Assembly (NCBI RefSeq): GCF_016920785.2
Contig: NW_024609836.1
Coordinates: forward strand, 61,049,930 to 61,113,929
DNA length: 64,000 nt
Direction of reading: 5' to 3'
Source: Ixodes scapularis
Taxonomy: Eukaryota; Arthropoda; Arachnida; Ixodida; Ixodidae
Program-made: the position numbers and the translations under genes
Part shown: positions 43,801 to 57,200 of the stretch, in pieces
Position numbering within the stretch: position 1 is the first letter of the stretch
How the letters are laid out: each line of letters starts with the position of its first letter
Notes under the pieces: model-generated
The model's database searches: none
What the model saw: the letters and a program-made list of their open reading frames with translations, nothing else
What the model was told of the DNA's origin: nothing

Positions 43801-44498
43801 CGAGAAGGGTTCAAATGAGAATGGGTTCAAATGAGACGGGTATAAATAAGAAAGGGTCGAAACGCGAAAGGTTAAAACGCGAAGGGCGTTTTGCGAATGG
43901 GTTCAAACGAGAAGGGTTCAAATGAGAATGGGTTCAAATGAGACGGGTACAAATAAGAAAGGGTCGAAACGCGAAAGGTTAAAACGCGAAGGGCGTTTTG
44001 CGAATGGGTTCAAACGAGAAGGGTTCAAATGAGAATGGGTTCAAATGAGACGGGTACAAATAAGAAAGGGTCGAAACGCGAAAGGTTAAAACGCGAAGGG
44101 CGTTTTGCGAATGGGTTCAAACGAGAAGGGTTCAAATGAGAATGGGTTCAAATGAGACGGGTATAAATAAGAAAGGGTCGAAACGCGAAAGGTTAAAACG
44201 AGAAGGGCGTTTTGCGAATGGGTTCAAACGAGAAGGGTTCAAATGAGAATGGGTTCAAATGAGACGGGTACAAATAAGAAAGGGTCGAAACGCGAAAGGT
44301 TAAAACGCGAAGGGCGTTTTGCGAATGGGTTCAAACGAGAAGGGTTCAAATGAGAATGGGTTCAAATGAGACGGGTATAAATAAGAAAGGGTCGAAACGC
44401 GAAAGGTTAAAACGCGAAGGGCGTTTTGCGAATGGGTTCAAACGAGAAGGGTTCAAATGAGAATGGGTTCAAATGAGACGGGTACAAATAAGAAAGGG
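31851..44498 (+). repeat. Higher-order duplicated blocks within the satellite
   Basis: Rare single-base variants recur at fixed offsets. AAATAAGACGG occurs at 31851 and 37093. A four-marker set (GAGAAGGGTATA at 33351, CGCGAGGGG at 33720, a T deletion at 34151, CAAATTAGAA at 34611) recurs exactly 4,921 bp later. GTCAAAACGCG at 36581 recurs at 41395 and 44498. Offsets equal 49, 46, 45 and 29 monomers, the first three less one base because each interval holds one T-deleted monomer. This shows block duplication with later loss of some monomers. Confidence 0.92.
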
Positions 44499-47400
44499 TC
44501 AAAACGCGAAAGGTTAAAACGCGAAGGGCGTTTTGCGAATGGGTTCAAACGAGAAGGGTTCAAATGAGAATGGGTTCAAATGAGACGGGTACAAATAAGA
44601 AAGGGTCGAAACGCGAAAGGTTAAAACGCGAAGGGCGTTTTGCGAATGGGTTCAAACGAGAAGGGTTCAAATGAGAATGGGTTCAAATGAGACGGGTACA
44701 AATAAGAAAGGGTCGAAACGCGAAAGGTTAAAACGCGAAGGGCGTTTTGCGAATGGGTTCAAACGAGAAGGGTTCAAATGAGAATGGGTTCAAATGAGAC
44801 GGGTATAAATAAGAAAGGGTCGAAACGCGAAAGGTTAAAACGCGAAGGGCGTTTTGCGAATGGGTTCAAACGAGAAGGGTTCAAATGAGAATGGGTTCAA
44901 ATGAGACGGGTATAAATAAGAAAGGGTCGAAACGCGAAAGGTTAAAACGCGAAGGGCGTTTTGCGAATGGGTTCAAACGAGAAGGGTTCAAATGAGAATG
45001 GGTTCAAATGAGACGGGTACAAATAAGAAAGGGTCGAAACGCGAAAGGTTAAAACGAGAAGGGCGTTTTGCGAATGGGTTCAAACGAGAAGGGTTCAAAT
45101 GAGAATGGGTTCAAATGAGACGGGTATAAATAAGAAAGGGTCGAAACGCGAAAGGTTAAAACGCGAAGGGCGTTTTGCGAATGGGTTCAAACGAGAAGGG
45201 TTCAAATGAGAATGGGTTCAAATGAGACGGGTATAAATAAGAAAGGGTCGAAACGCGAAAGGTTAAAACGCGAAGGGCGTTTTGCGAATGGGTTCAAACG
45301 AGAAGGGTTCAAATGAGAATGGGTTCAAATGAGACGGGTACAAATAAGAAAGGGTCGAAACGCGAAAGGTTAAAACGAGAAGGGCGTTTTGCGAATGGGT
45401 TCAAACGAGAAGGGTTCAAATGAGAATGGGTTCAAATGAGACGGGTATAAATAAGAAAGGGTCGAAACGCGAAAGGTTAAAACGCGAAGGGCGTTTTGCG
45501 AATGGGTTCAAACGAGAAGGGTTCAAATGAGAATGGGTTCAAATGAGACGGGTATAAATAAGAAAGGGTCGAAACGCGAAAGGTTAAAACGAGAAGGGCG
45601 TTTTGCGAATGGGTTCAAACGAGAAGGGTTCAAATGAGAATGGGTTCAAATGAGACGGGTACAAATAAGAAAGGGTCGAAACGCGAAAGGTTAAAACGCG
45701 AAGGGCGTTTTGCGAATGGGTTCAAACGAGAAGGGTTCAAATGAGAATGGGTTCAAATGAGACGGGTACAAATAAGAAAGGGTCGAAACGCGAAAGGTTA
45801 AAACGCGAAGGGCGTTTTGCGAATGGGTTCAAACGAGAAGGGTTCAAATGAGAATGGGTTCAAATGAGACGGGTATAAATAAGAAAGGGTCGAAACGCGA
45901 AAGGTTAAAACGCGAAGGGCGTTTTGCGAATGGGTTCAAACGAGAAGGGTTCAAATGAGAATGGGTTCAAATGAGACGGGTACAAATAAGAAAGGGTCGA
46001 AACGCGAAAGGTTAAAACGAGAAGGGCGTTTTGCGAATGGGTTCAAACGAGAAGGGTTCAAATGAGAATGGGTTCAAATGAGACGGGTATAAATAAGAAA
46101 GGGTCGAAACGCGAAAGGTTAAAACGAGAAGGGCGTTTTGCGAATGGGTTCAAACGAGAAGGGTTCAAATGAGAATGGGTTCAAATGAGACGGGTATAAA
46201 TAAGAAAGGGTCGAAACGCGAAAGGTTAAAACGAGAAGGGCGTTTTGCGAATGGGTTCAAACGAGAAGGGTTCAAATGAGAATGGGTTCAAATGAGACGG
46301 GTATAAATAAGAAAGGGTCGAAACGCGAAAGGTTAAAACGAGAAGGGCGTTTTGCGAATGGGTTCAAACGAGAAGGGTTCAAATGAGAATGGGTTCAAAT
46401 GAGACGGGTATAAATAAGAAAGGGTCGAAACGCGAAAGGTTAAAACGCGAAGGGCGTTTTGCGAATGGGTTCAAACGAGAAGGGTTCAAATGAGAATGGG
46501 TTCAAATGAGACGGGTATAAATAAGAAAGGGTCGAAACGCGAAAGGTTAAAACGAGAAGGGCGTTTTGCGAATGGGTTCAAACGAGAAGGGTTCAAATGA
46601 GAATGGGTTCAAATGAGACGGGTATAAATAAGAAAGGGTCGAAACGCGAAAGGTTAAAACGCGAAGGGCGTTTTGCGAATGGGTTCAAACGAGAAGGGTT
46701 CAAATGAGAATGGGTTCAAATGAGACGGGTATAAATAAGAAAGGGTCGAAACGCGAAAGGTTAAAACGAGAAGGGCGTTTTGCGAATGGGTTCAAACGAG
46801 AAGGGTTCAAATGAGAATGGGTTCAAATGAGACGGGTATAAATAAGAAAGGGTCGAAACGCGAAAGGTTAAAACGAGAAGAGCGTTTTGCGAATGGGTTC
46901 AAACGAGAAGGGTTCAAATGAGAATGGGTTCAAATGAGACGGGTATAAATAAGAAAGGGTCGAAACGCGAAAGGTTAAAACGCGAAGGGCGTTTTGCGAA
47001 TGGGTTCAAACGAGAAGGGTTCAAATGAGAATGGGTTCAAATGAGACGGGTATAAATAAGAAAGGGTCGAAACGCGAAAGGTTAAAACGCGAAGGGCGTT
47101 TTGCGAATGGGTTCAAACGAGAAGGGTTCAAATGAGAATGGGTTCAAATGAGACGGGTACAAATAAGAAAGGGTCGAAACGCGAAAGGTTAAAACGCGAA
47201 GGGCGTTTTGCGAATGGGTTCAAACGAGAAGGGTTCAAATGAGAATGGGTTCAAATGAGACGGGTACAAATAAGAAAGGGTCGAAACGCGAAAGGTTAAA
47301 ACGCGAAGGGCGTTTTGCGAATGGGTTCAAACGAGAAGGGTTCAAATGAGAATGGGTTCAAATGAGACGGGTATAAATAAGAAAGGGTCGAAACGCGAAA

Positions 47401-48484
47401 GGTTAAAACGCGAAGGGCGTTTTGCGAATGGGTTCAAACGAGAAGGGTTCAAATGAGAATGGGTTCAAATGAGACGGGTACAAATAAGAAAGGGTCGAAA
47501 CGCGAAAGGTTAAAACGAGAAGGGCGTTTTGCGAATGGGTTCAAACGAGAAGGGTTCAAATGAGAATGGGTTCAAATGAGACGGGTATAAATAAGAAAGG
47601 GTCGAAACGCGAAAGGTTAAAACGAGAAGGGCGTTTTGCGAATGGGTTCAAACGAGAAGGGTTCAAATGAGAATGGGTTCAAATGAGACGGGTATAAATA
47701 AGAAAGGGTCGAAACGCGAAAGGTTAAAACGAGAAGGGCGTTTTGCGAATGGGTTCAAACGAGAAGGGTTCAAATGAGAATGGGTTCAAATGAGACGGGT
47801 ACAAATAAGAAAGGGTCGAAACGCGAAAGGTTAAAACGCGAAGGGCGTTTTGCGAATGGGTTCAAACGAGAAGGGTTCAAATGAGAATGGGTTCAAATGA
47901 GACGGGTATAAATAAGAAAGGGTCGAAACGCGAAAGGTTAAAACGCGAAGGGCGTTTTGCGAATGGGTTCAAACGAGAAGGGTTCAAATGAGAATGGGTT
48001 CAAATGAGACGGGTACAAATAAGAAAGGGTCGAAACGCGAAAGGTTAAAACGCGAAGGGCGTTTTGCGAATGGGTTCAAACGAGAAGGGTTCAAATGAGA
48101 ATGGGTTCAAATGAGACGGGTATAAATAAGAAAGGGTCGAAACGCGAAAGGTTAAAACGCGAAGGGCGTTTTGCGAATGGGTTCAAACGAGAAGGGTTCA
48201 AATGAGAATGGGTTCAAATGAGACGGGTATAAATAAGAAAGGGTCGAAACGCGAAAGGTTAAAACGCGAAGGGCGTTTTGCGAATGGGTTCAAACGAGAA
48301 GGGTTCAAATGAGAATGGGTTCAAATGAGACGGGTATAAATAAGAAAGGGTCGAAACGCGAAAGGTTAAAACGCGAAGGGCGTTTTGCGAATGGGTTCAA
48401 ACGAGAAGGGTTCAAATGAGAATGGGTTCAAATGAGACGGGTACAAATAAGAAAGGGTCGAAACGCGAAAGGTTAAAACGAGAA

Positions 48485-48917
48485 GGGGGTTTTGCGAATG
48501 GGTTCAAACGAGAAGGGTTCAAATGAGAATGGGTTCAAATGAGACGGGTATAAATAAGAAAGGGTCGAAACGCGAAAGGTTAAAACGAGAAGGGCGTTTT
48601 GCGAATGGGTTCAAACGAGAAGGGTTCAAATGAGAATGGGTTCAAATGAGACGGGTATAAATAAGAAAGGGTCGAAACGCGAAAGGTTAAAACGCGAAGG
48701 GCGTTTTGCGAATGGGTTCAAACGAGAAGGGTTCAAATGAGAATGGGTTCAAATGAGACGGGTACAAATAAGAAAGGGTCGAAACGCGAAAGGTTAAAAC
48801 GCGAAGGGCGTTTTGCGAATGGGTTCAAACGAGAAGGGTTCAAATGAGAATGGGTTCAAATGAGACGGGTACAAATAAGAAAGGGTCGAAACGCGAAAGG
48901 TTAAAACGAGAAGGGGG
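48485..48917 (+). repeat. Local 4-monomer duplication in the satellite
   Basis: The variant GAAGGGGGTTTTGCG (C to G) is seen at 48485 and 48913, exactly 428 bp (four monomers) apart. Confidence 0.8.
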
Positions 48918-51900
48918 TTTTGCGAATGGGTTCAAACGAGAAGGGTTCAAATGAGAATGGGTTCAAATGAGACGGGTATAAATAAGAAAGGGTCGAAACG
49001 CGAAAGGTTAAAACGAGAAGGGCGTTTTGCGAATGGGTTCAAACGAGAAGGGTTCAAATGAGAATGGGTTCAAATGAGACGGGTATAAATAAGAAAGGGT
49101 CGAAACGCGAAAGGTTAAAACGCGAAGGGCGTTTTGCGAATGGGTTCAAACGAGAAGGGTTCAAATGAGAATGGGTTCAAATGAGACGGGTACAAATAAG
49201 AAAGGGTCGAAACGCGAAAGGTTAAAACGCGAAGGGCGTTTTGCGAATGGGTTCAAACGAGAAGGGTTCAAATGAGAATGGGTTCAAATGAGACGGGTAT
49301 AAATAAGAAAGGGTCGAAACGCGAAAGGTTAAAACGCGAAGGGCGTTTTGCGAATGGGTTCAAACGAGAAGGGTTCAAATGAGAATGGGTTCAAATGAGA
49401 CGGGTACAAATAAGAAAGGGTCGAAACGCGAAAGGTTAAAACGCGAAGGGTGTTTTGCGAATGGGTTCAAACGAGAAGGGTTCAAATGAGAATGGGTTCA
49501 AATGAGACGGGTATAAATAAGAAAGGGTCGAAACGCGAAAGGTTAAAACGCGAAGGGCGTTTTGCGAATGGGTTCAAACGAGAAGGGTTCAAATGAGAAT
49601 GGGTTCAAATGAGACGGGTATAAATAAGAAAGGGTCGAAACGCGAAAGGTTAAAACGCGAAGGGCGTTTTGCGAATGGGTTCAAACGAGAAGGGTTCAAA
49701 TGAGAATGGGTTCAAATGAGACGGGTATAAATAAGAAAGGGTCGAAACGCGAAAGGTTAAAACGCGAAGGGCGTTTTGCGAATGGGTTCAAACGAGAAGG
49801 GTTCAAATGAGAATGGGTTCAAATGAGACGGGTACAAATAAGAAAGGGTCGAAACGCGAAAGGTTAAAACGCGAAGGGCGTTTTGCGAATGGGTTCAAAC
49901 GAGAAGGGTTCAAATGAGAATGGGTTCAAATGAGACGGGTATAAATAAGAAAGGGTCGAAACGCGAAAGGTTAAAACGCGAAGGGCGTTTTGCGAATGGG
50001 TTCAAACGAGAAGGGTTCAAATGAGAATGGGTTCAAATGAGACGGGTATAAATAAGAAAGGGTCGAAACGCGAAAGGTTAAAACGCGAAGGGCGTTTTGC
50101 GAATGGGTTCAAACGAGAAGGGTTCAAATGACAATGGGTTCAAATGAGACGGGTACAAATAAGAAAGGGTCGAAACGCGAAAGGTTAAAACGAGAAGGGC
50201 GTTTTGCGAATGGGTTCAAACGAGAAGGGTTCAAATGAGAATGGGTTCAAATGAGACGGGTATAAATAAGAAAGGGTCGAAACGCGAAAGGTTAAAACGC
50301 GAAGGGCGTTTTGCGAATGGGTTCAAACGAGAAGGGTTCAAATGAGAATGGGTTCAAATGAGACGGGTACAAATAAGAAAGGGTCGAAACGCGAAAGGTT
50401 AAAACGAGAAGGGCGTTTTGCGAATGGGTTCAAACGAGAAGGGTTCAAATGAGAATGGGTTCAAATGAGACGGGTACAAATAAGAAAGGGTCGAAACGCG
50501 AAAGGTTAAAACGCGAAGGGCGTTTTGCGAATGGGTTCAAACGAGAAGGGTTCAAATGAGAATGGGTTCAAATGAGACGGGTATAAATAAGAAAGGGTCG
50601 AAACGCGAAAGGTTAAAACGAGAAGGGCGTTTTGCGAATGGGTTCAAACAAGAAGGGTTCAAATGAGAATGGGTTCAAATGAGACGGGTATAAATAAGAA
50701 AGGGTCGAAACGCGAAAGGTTAAAACGCGAAGGGCGTTTTGCGAATGGGTTCAAACGAGAAGGATTCAAATGAGAATGGGTTCAAATGAGACGGGTATAA
50801 ATAAGAAAGGGTCGAAACGCGAAAGGTTAAAACGCGAAGGGCGTTTTGCGAATGGGTTCAAACGAGAAGGGTTCAAATGAGAATGGGTTCAAATGAGACG
50901 GGTATAAATAAGAAAGGGTCGAAACGCGAAAGGTTAAAACGCGAAGGGCGTTTTGCGAATGGGTTCAAACGAGAAGGGTTCAAATGAGAATGGGTTCAAA
51001 TGAGACGGGTACAAATAAGAAAGGGTCGAAACGCGAAAGGTTAAAACGCGAAGGGCGTTTTGCGAATGGGTTCAAACGAGAAGGGTTCAAATGAGAATGG
51101 GTTCAAATGAGACGGGTATAAATAAGAAAGGGTCGAAACGCGAAAGGTTAAAACGAGAAGGGCGTTTTGCGAATGGGTTCAAACGAGAAGGGTTCAAATG
51201 AGAATGGGTTCAAATGAGACGGGTACAAATAAGAAAGGGTCGAAACGCGAAAGGTTAAAACGCGAAGGGCGTTTTGCGAATGGGTTCAAACGAGAAGGGT
51301 TCAAATGAGAATGGGTTCAAATGAGACGGGTACAAATAAGAAAGGGTCGAAACGCGAAAGGTTAAAACGCGAAGGGCGTTTTGCGAATGGGTTCAAACGA
51401 GAAGGGTTCAAATGAGAATGGGTTCAAATGAGACGGGTATAAATAAGAAAGGGTCGAAACGCGAAAGGTTAAAACGAGAAGGGCGTTTTGCGAATGGGTT
51501 CAAACGAGAAGGGTTCAAATGAGAATGGGTTCAAATGAGACGGGTACAAATAAGAAAGGGTCGAAACGCGAAAGGTTAAAACGAGAAGGGCGTTTTGCGA
51601 ATGGGTTCAAACGAGAAGGGTTCAAATGAGAATGGGTTCAAATGAGACGGGTATAAATAAGAAAGGGTCGAAACGCGAAAGGTTAAAACGCGAAGGGCGT
51701 TTTGCGAATGGGTTCAAACGAGAAGGGTTCAAATGAGAATGGGTTCAAATGAGACGGGTATAAATAAGAAAGGGTCGAAACGCGAAAGGTTAAAACGAGA
51801 AGGGCGTTTTGCGAATGGGTTCAAACGAGAAGGGTTCAAATGAGAATGGGTTCAAATGAGACGGGTACAAATAAGAAAGGGTCGAAACGCGAAAGGTTAA

Positions 51901-54299
51901 AACGCGAAGGGCGTTTTGCGAATGGGTTCAAACGAGAAGGGTTCAAATGAGAATGGGTTCAAATGAGACGGGTACAAATAAGAAAGGGTCGAAACGCGAA
52001 AGGTTAAAACGCGAAGGGCGTTTTGCGAATGGGTTCAAACGAGAAGGGTTCAAATGAGAATGGGTTCAAATGAGACGGGTATAAATAAGAAAGGGTCGAA
52101 ACGCGAAAGGTTAAAACGCGAAGGGCGTTTTGCGAATGGGTTCAAACGAGAAGGGTTCAAATGAGAATGGGTTCAAATGAGACGGGTATAAATAAGAAAG
52201 GGTCGAAACGCGAAAGGTTAAAACGAGAAGGGCGTTTTGCGAATGGGTTCAAACGAGAAGGGTTCAAATGAGAATGGGTTCAAATGAGACGGGTACAAAT
52301 AAGAAAGGGTCGAAACGCGAAAGGTTAAAACGCGAAGGGCGTTTTGCGAATGGGTTCAAACGAGAAGGGTTCAAATGAGAATGGGTTCAAATGAGACGGG
52401 TATAAATAAGAAAGGGTCGAAACGCGAAAGGTTAAAACGCGAAGGGCGTTTTGCGAATGGGTTCAAACGAGAAGGGTTCAAATGAGAATGGGTTCAAATG
52501 AGACGGGTATAAATAAGAAAGGGTCGAAACGCGAAAGGTTAAAACGCGAAGGGCGTTTTGCGAATGGGTTCAAACGAGAAGGGTTCAAATGAGAATGGGT
52601 TCAAATGAGACGGGTATAAATAAGAAAGGGTCGAAACGCGAAAGGTTAAAACGAGAAGGGCGTTTTGCGAATGGGTTCAAACGAGAAGGGTTCAAATGAG
52701 AATGGGTTCAAATGAGACGGGTACAAATAAGAAAGGGTCGAAACGCGAAAGGTTAAAACGAGAAGGGCGTTTTGCGAATGGGTTCAAACGAGAAGGGTTC
52801 AAATGAGAATGGGTTCAAATGAGACGGGTACAAATAAGAAAGGGTCGAAACGCGAAAGGTTAAAACGCGAAGGGCGTTTTGCGAATGGGTTCAAACGAGA
52901 AGGGTTCAAATGAGAATGGGTTCAAATGAGACGGGTATAAATAAGAAAGGGTCGAAACGCGAAAGGTTAAAACGAGAAGGGCGTTTTGCGAATGGGTTCA
53001 AACGAGAAGGGTTCAAATGAGAATGGGTTCAAATGAGACGGGTATAAATAAGAAAGGGTCGAAACGCGAAAGGTTAAAACGAGAAGGGCGTTTTGCGAAT
53101 GGGTTCAAACGAGAAGGGTTCAAATGAGAATGGGTTCAAATGAGACGGGTACAAATAAGAAAGGGTCGAAACGCGAAAGGTTAAAACGCGAAGGGCGTTT
53201 TGCGAATGGGTTCAAACGAGAAGGGTTCAAATGAGAATGGGTTCAAATGAGACGGGTATAAATAAGAAAGGGTCGAAACGCGAAAGGTTAAAACGAGAAG
53301 GGCGTTTTGCGAATGGGTTCAAACGAGAAGGGTTCAAATGAGAATGGGTTCAAATGAGACGGGTATAAATAAGAAAGGGTCGAAACGCGAAAGGTTAAAA
53401 CGAGAAGGGCGTTTTGCGAATGGGTTCAAACGAGAAGGGTTCAAATGAGAATGGGTTCAAATGAGACGGGTACAAATAAGAAAGGGTCGAAACGCGAAAG
53501 GTTAAAACGCGAAGGGCGTTTTGCGAATGGGTTCAAACGAGAAGGGTTCAAATGAGAATGGGTTCAAATGAGACGGGTATAAATAAGAAAGGGTCGAAAC
53601 GCGAAAGGTTAAAACGAGAAGGGCGTTTTGCGAATGGGTTCAAACGAGAAGGGTTCAAATGAGAATGGGTTCAAATGAGACGGGTACAAATAAGAAAGGG
53701 TCGAAACGCGAAAGGTTAAAACGCGAAGGGCGTTTTGCGAATGGGTTCAAACGAGAAGGGTTCAAATGAGAATGGGTTCAAATGAGACGGGTACAAATAA
53801 GAAAGGGTCGAAACGCGAAAGGTTAAAACGAGAAGGGCGTTTTGCGAATGGGTTCAAACGAGAAGGGTTCAAATGAGAATGGGTTCAAATGAGACGGGTA
53901 CAAATAAGAAAGGGTCGAAACGCGAAAGGTTAAAACGCGAAGGGCGTTTTGCGAATGGGTTCAAACGAGAAGGGTTCAAATGAGAATGGGTTCAAATGAG
54001 ACGGGTACAAATAAGAAAGGGTCGAAACGCGAAAGGTTAAAACGAGAAGGGCGTTTTGCGAATGGGTTCAAACGAGAAGGGTTCAAATGAGAATGGGTTC
54101 AAATGAGACGGGTACAAATAAGAAAGGGTCGAAACGCGAAAGGTTAAAACGAGAAGGGCGTTTTGCGAATGGGTTCAAACGAGAAGGGTTCAAATGAGAA
54201 TGGGTTCAAATGAGACGGGTACAAATAAGAAAGGGTCGAAACGCGAAAGGTTAAAACGCGAAGGGCGTTTTGCGAATGGGTTCAAACGAGAAGGGTTCA

Positions 54300-57200
54300 A
54301 ATGAGAATGGGTTCAAATGAGACGGGTACAAATAAGAAAGGGTCGAAACGCGAAAGGTTAAAACGAGAAGGGCGTTTTGCGAATGGGTTCAAACGAGAAG
54401 GGTTCAAATGAGAATGGGTTCAAATGAGACGGGTACAAATAAGAAAGGGTCGAAACGCGAAAGGTTAAAACGCGAAGGGCGTTTTGCGAATGGGTTCAAA
54501 CGAGAAGGGTTCAAATGAGAATGGGTTCAAATGAGACGGGTACAAATAAGAAAGGGTCGAAACGCGAAAGGTTAAAACGAGAAGGGCGTTTTGCGAATGG
54601 GTTCAAACGAGAAGGGTTCAAATGAGAATGGGTTCAAATGAGACGGGTATAAATAAGAAAGGGTCGAAACGCGAAAGGTTAAAACGAGAAGGGCGTTTTG
54701 CGAATGGGTTCAAACGAGAAGGGTTCAAATGAGAATGGGTTCAAATGAGACGGGTACAAATAAGAAAGGGTCGAAACGCGAAAGGTTAAAACGCGAAGGG
54801 CGTTTTGCGAATGGGTTCAAACGAGAAGGGTTCAAATGAGAATGGGTTCAAATGAGACGGGTACAAATAAGAAAGGGTCGAAACGCGAAAGGTTAAAACG
54901 CGAAGGGCGTTTTGCGAATGGGTTCAAACGAGAAGGGTTCAAATGAGAATGGGTTCAAATGAGACGGGTATAAATAAGAAAGGGTCGAAACGCGAAAGGT
55001 TAAAACGAGAAGGGCGTTTTGCGAATGGGTTCAAACGAGAAGGGTTCAAATGAGAATGGGTTCAAATGAGACGGGTACAAATAAGAAAGGGTCGAAACGC
55101 GAAAGGTTAAAACGCGAAGGGCGTTTTGCGAATGGGTTCAAACGAGAAGGGTTCAAATGAGAATGGGTTCAAATGAGACGGGTACAAATAAGAAAGGGTC
55201 GAAACGCGGAAGGTTAAAACGCGAAGGGCGTTTTGCGAATGGGTTCAAACGAGAAGGGTTCAAATGAGAATGGGTTCAAATGAGACGGGTATAAATAAGA
55301 AAGGGTCGAAACGCGAAAGGTTAAAACGAGAAGGGCGTTTTGCGAATGGGTTCAAACGAGAAGGGTTCAAATGAGAATGGGTTCAAATGAGACGGGTATA
55401 AATAAGAAAGGGTCGAAACGCGAAAGGTTAAAACGAGAAGGGCGTTTTGCGAATGGGTTCAAACGAGAAGGGTTCAAATGAGAATGGGTTCAAATGAGAC
55501 GGGTACAAATAAGAAAGGGTCGAAACGCGAAAGGTTAAAACGCGAAGGGCGTTTTGCGAATGGGTTCAAACGAGAAGGGTTCAAATGAGAATGGGTTCAA
55601 ATGAGACGGGTATAAATAAGAAAGGGTCGAAACGCGAAAGGTTAAAACGAGAAGGGCGTTTTGCGAATGGGTTCAAACGAGAAGGGTTCAAATGAGAATG
55701 GGTTCAAATGAGACGGGTACAAATAAGAAAGGGTCGAAACGCGAAAGGTTAAAACGAGAAGGGCGTTTTGCGAATGGGTTCAAACGAGAAGGGTTCAAAT
55801 GAGAATGGGTTCAAATGAGACGGGTATAAATAAGAAAGGGTCGAAACGCGAAAGGTTAAAACGCGAAGGGCGTTTTGCGAATGGGTTCAAACGAGAAGGG
55901 TTCAAATGAGAATGGGTTCAAATGAGACGGGTATAAATAAGAAAGGGTCGAAACGCGAAAGGTTAAAACGAGAAGGGCGTTTTGCGAATGGGTTCAAACG
56001 AGAAGGGTTCAAATGAGAATGGGTTCAAATGAGACGGGTACAAATAAGAAAGGGTCGAAACGCGAAAGGTTAAAACGCGAAGGGCGTTTTGCGAATGGGT
56101 TCAAACGAGAAGGGTTCAAATGAGAATGGGTTCAAATGAGACGGGTACAAATAAGAAAGGGTCGAAACGCGAAAGGTTAAAACGCGAAGGGCGTTTTGCG
56201 AATGGGTTCAAACGAGAAGGGTTCAAATGAGAATGGGTTCAAATGAGACGGGTATAAATAAGAAAGGGTCGAAACGCGAAAGGTTAAAACGCGAAGGGCG
56301 TTTTGCGAATGGGTTCAAACGAGAAGGGTTCAAATGAGAATGGGTTCAAATGAGACGGGTATAAATAAGAAAGGGTCGAAACGCGAAAGGTTAAAACGAG
56401 AAGGGCGTTTTGCGAATGGGTTCAAACGAGAAGGGTTCAAATGAGAATGGGTTCAAATGAGACGGGTACAAATAAGAAAGGGTCGAAACGCGAAAGGTTA
56501 AAACGCGAAGGGCGTTTTGCGAATGGGTTCAAACGAGAAGGGTTCAAATGAGAATGGGTTCAAATGAGACGGGTATAAATAAGAAAGGGTCGAAACGCGA
56601 AAGGTTAAAACGCGAAGGGCGTTTTGCGAATGGGTTCAAACGAGAAGGGTTCAAATGAGAATGGGTTCAAATGAGACGGGTATAAATAAGAAAGGGTCGA
56701 AACGCGAAAGGTTAAAACGCGAAGGGCGTTTTGCGAATGGGTTCAAACGAGAAGGGTTCAAATGAGAATGGGTTCAAATGAGACGGGTATAAATAAGAAA
56801 GGGTCGAAACGCGAAAGGTTAAAACGAGAAGGGCGTTTTGCGAATGGGTTCAAACGAGAAGGGTTCAAATGAGAATGGGTTCAAATGAGACGGGTACAAA
56901 TAAGAAAGGGTCGAAACGCGAAAGGTTAAAACGAGAAGGGCGTTTTGCGAATGGGTTCAAACGAGAAGGGTTCAAATGAGAATGGGTTCAAATGAGACGG
57001 GTACAAATAAGAAAGGGTCGAAACGCGAAAGGTTAAAACGCGAAGGGCGTTTTGCGAATGGGTTCAAACGAGAAGGGTTCAAATGAGAATGGGTTCAAAT
57101 GAGACGGGTATAAATAAGAAAGGGTCGAAACGCGAAAGGTTAAAACGAGAAGGGCGTTTTGCGAATGGGTTCAAACGAGAAGGGTTCAAATGAGAATGGG

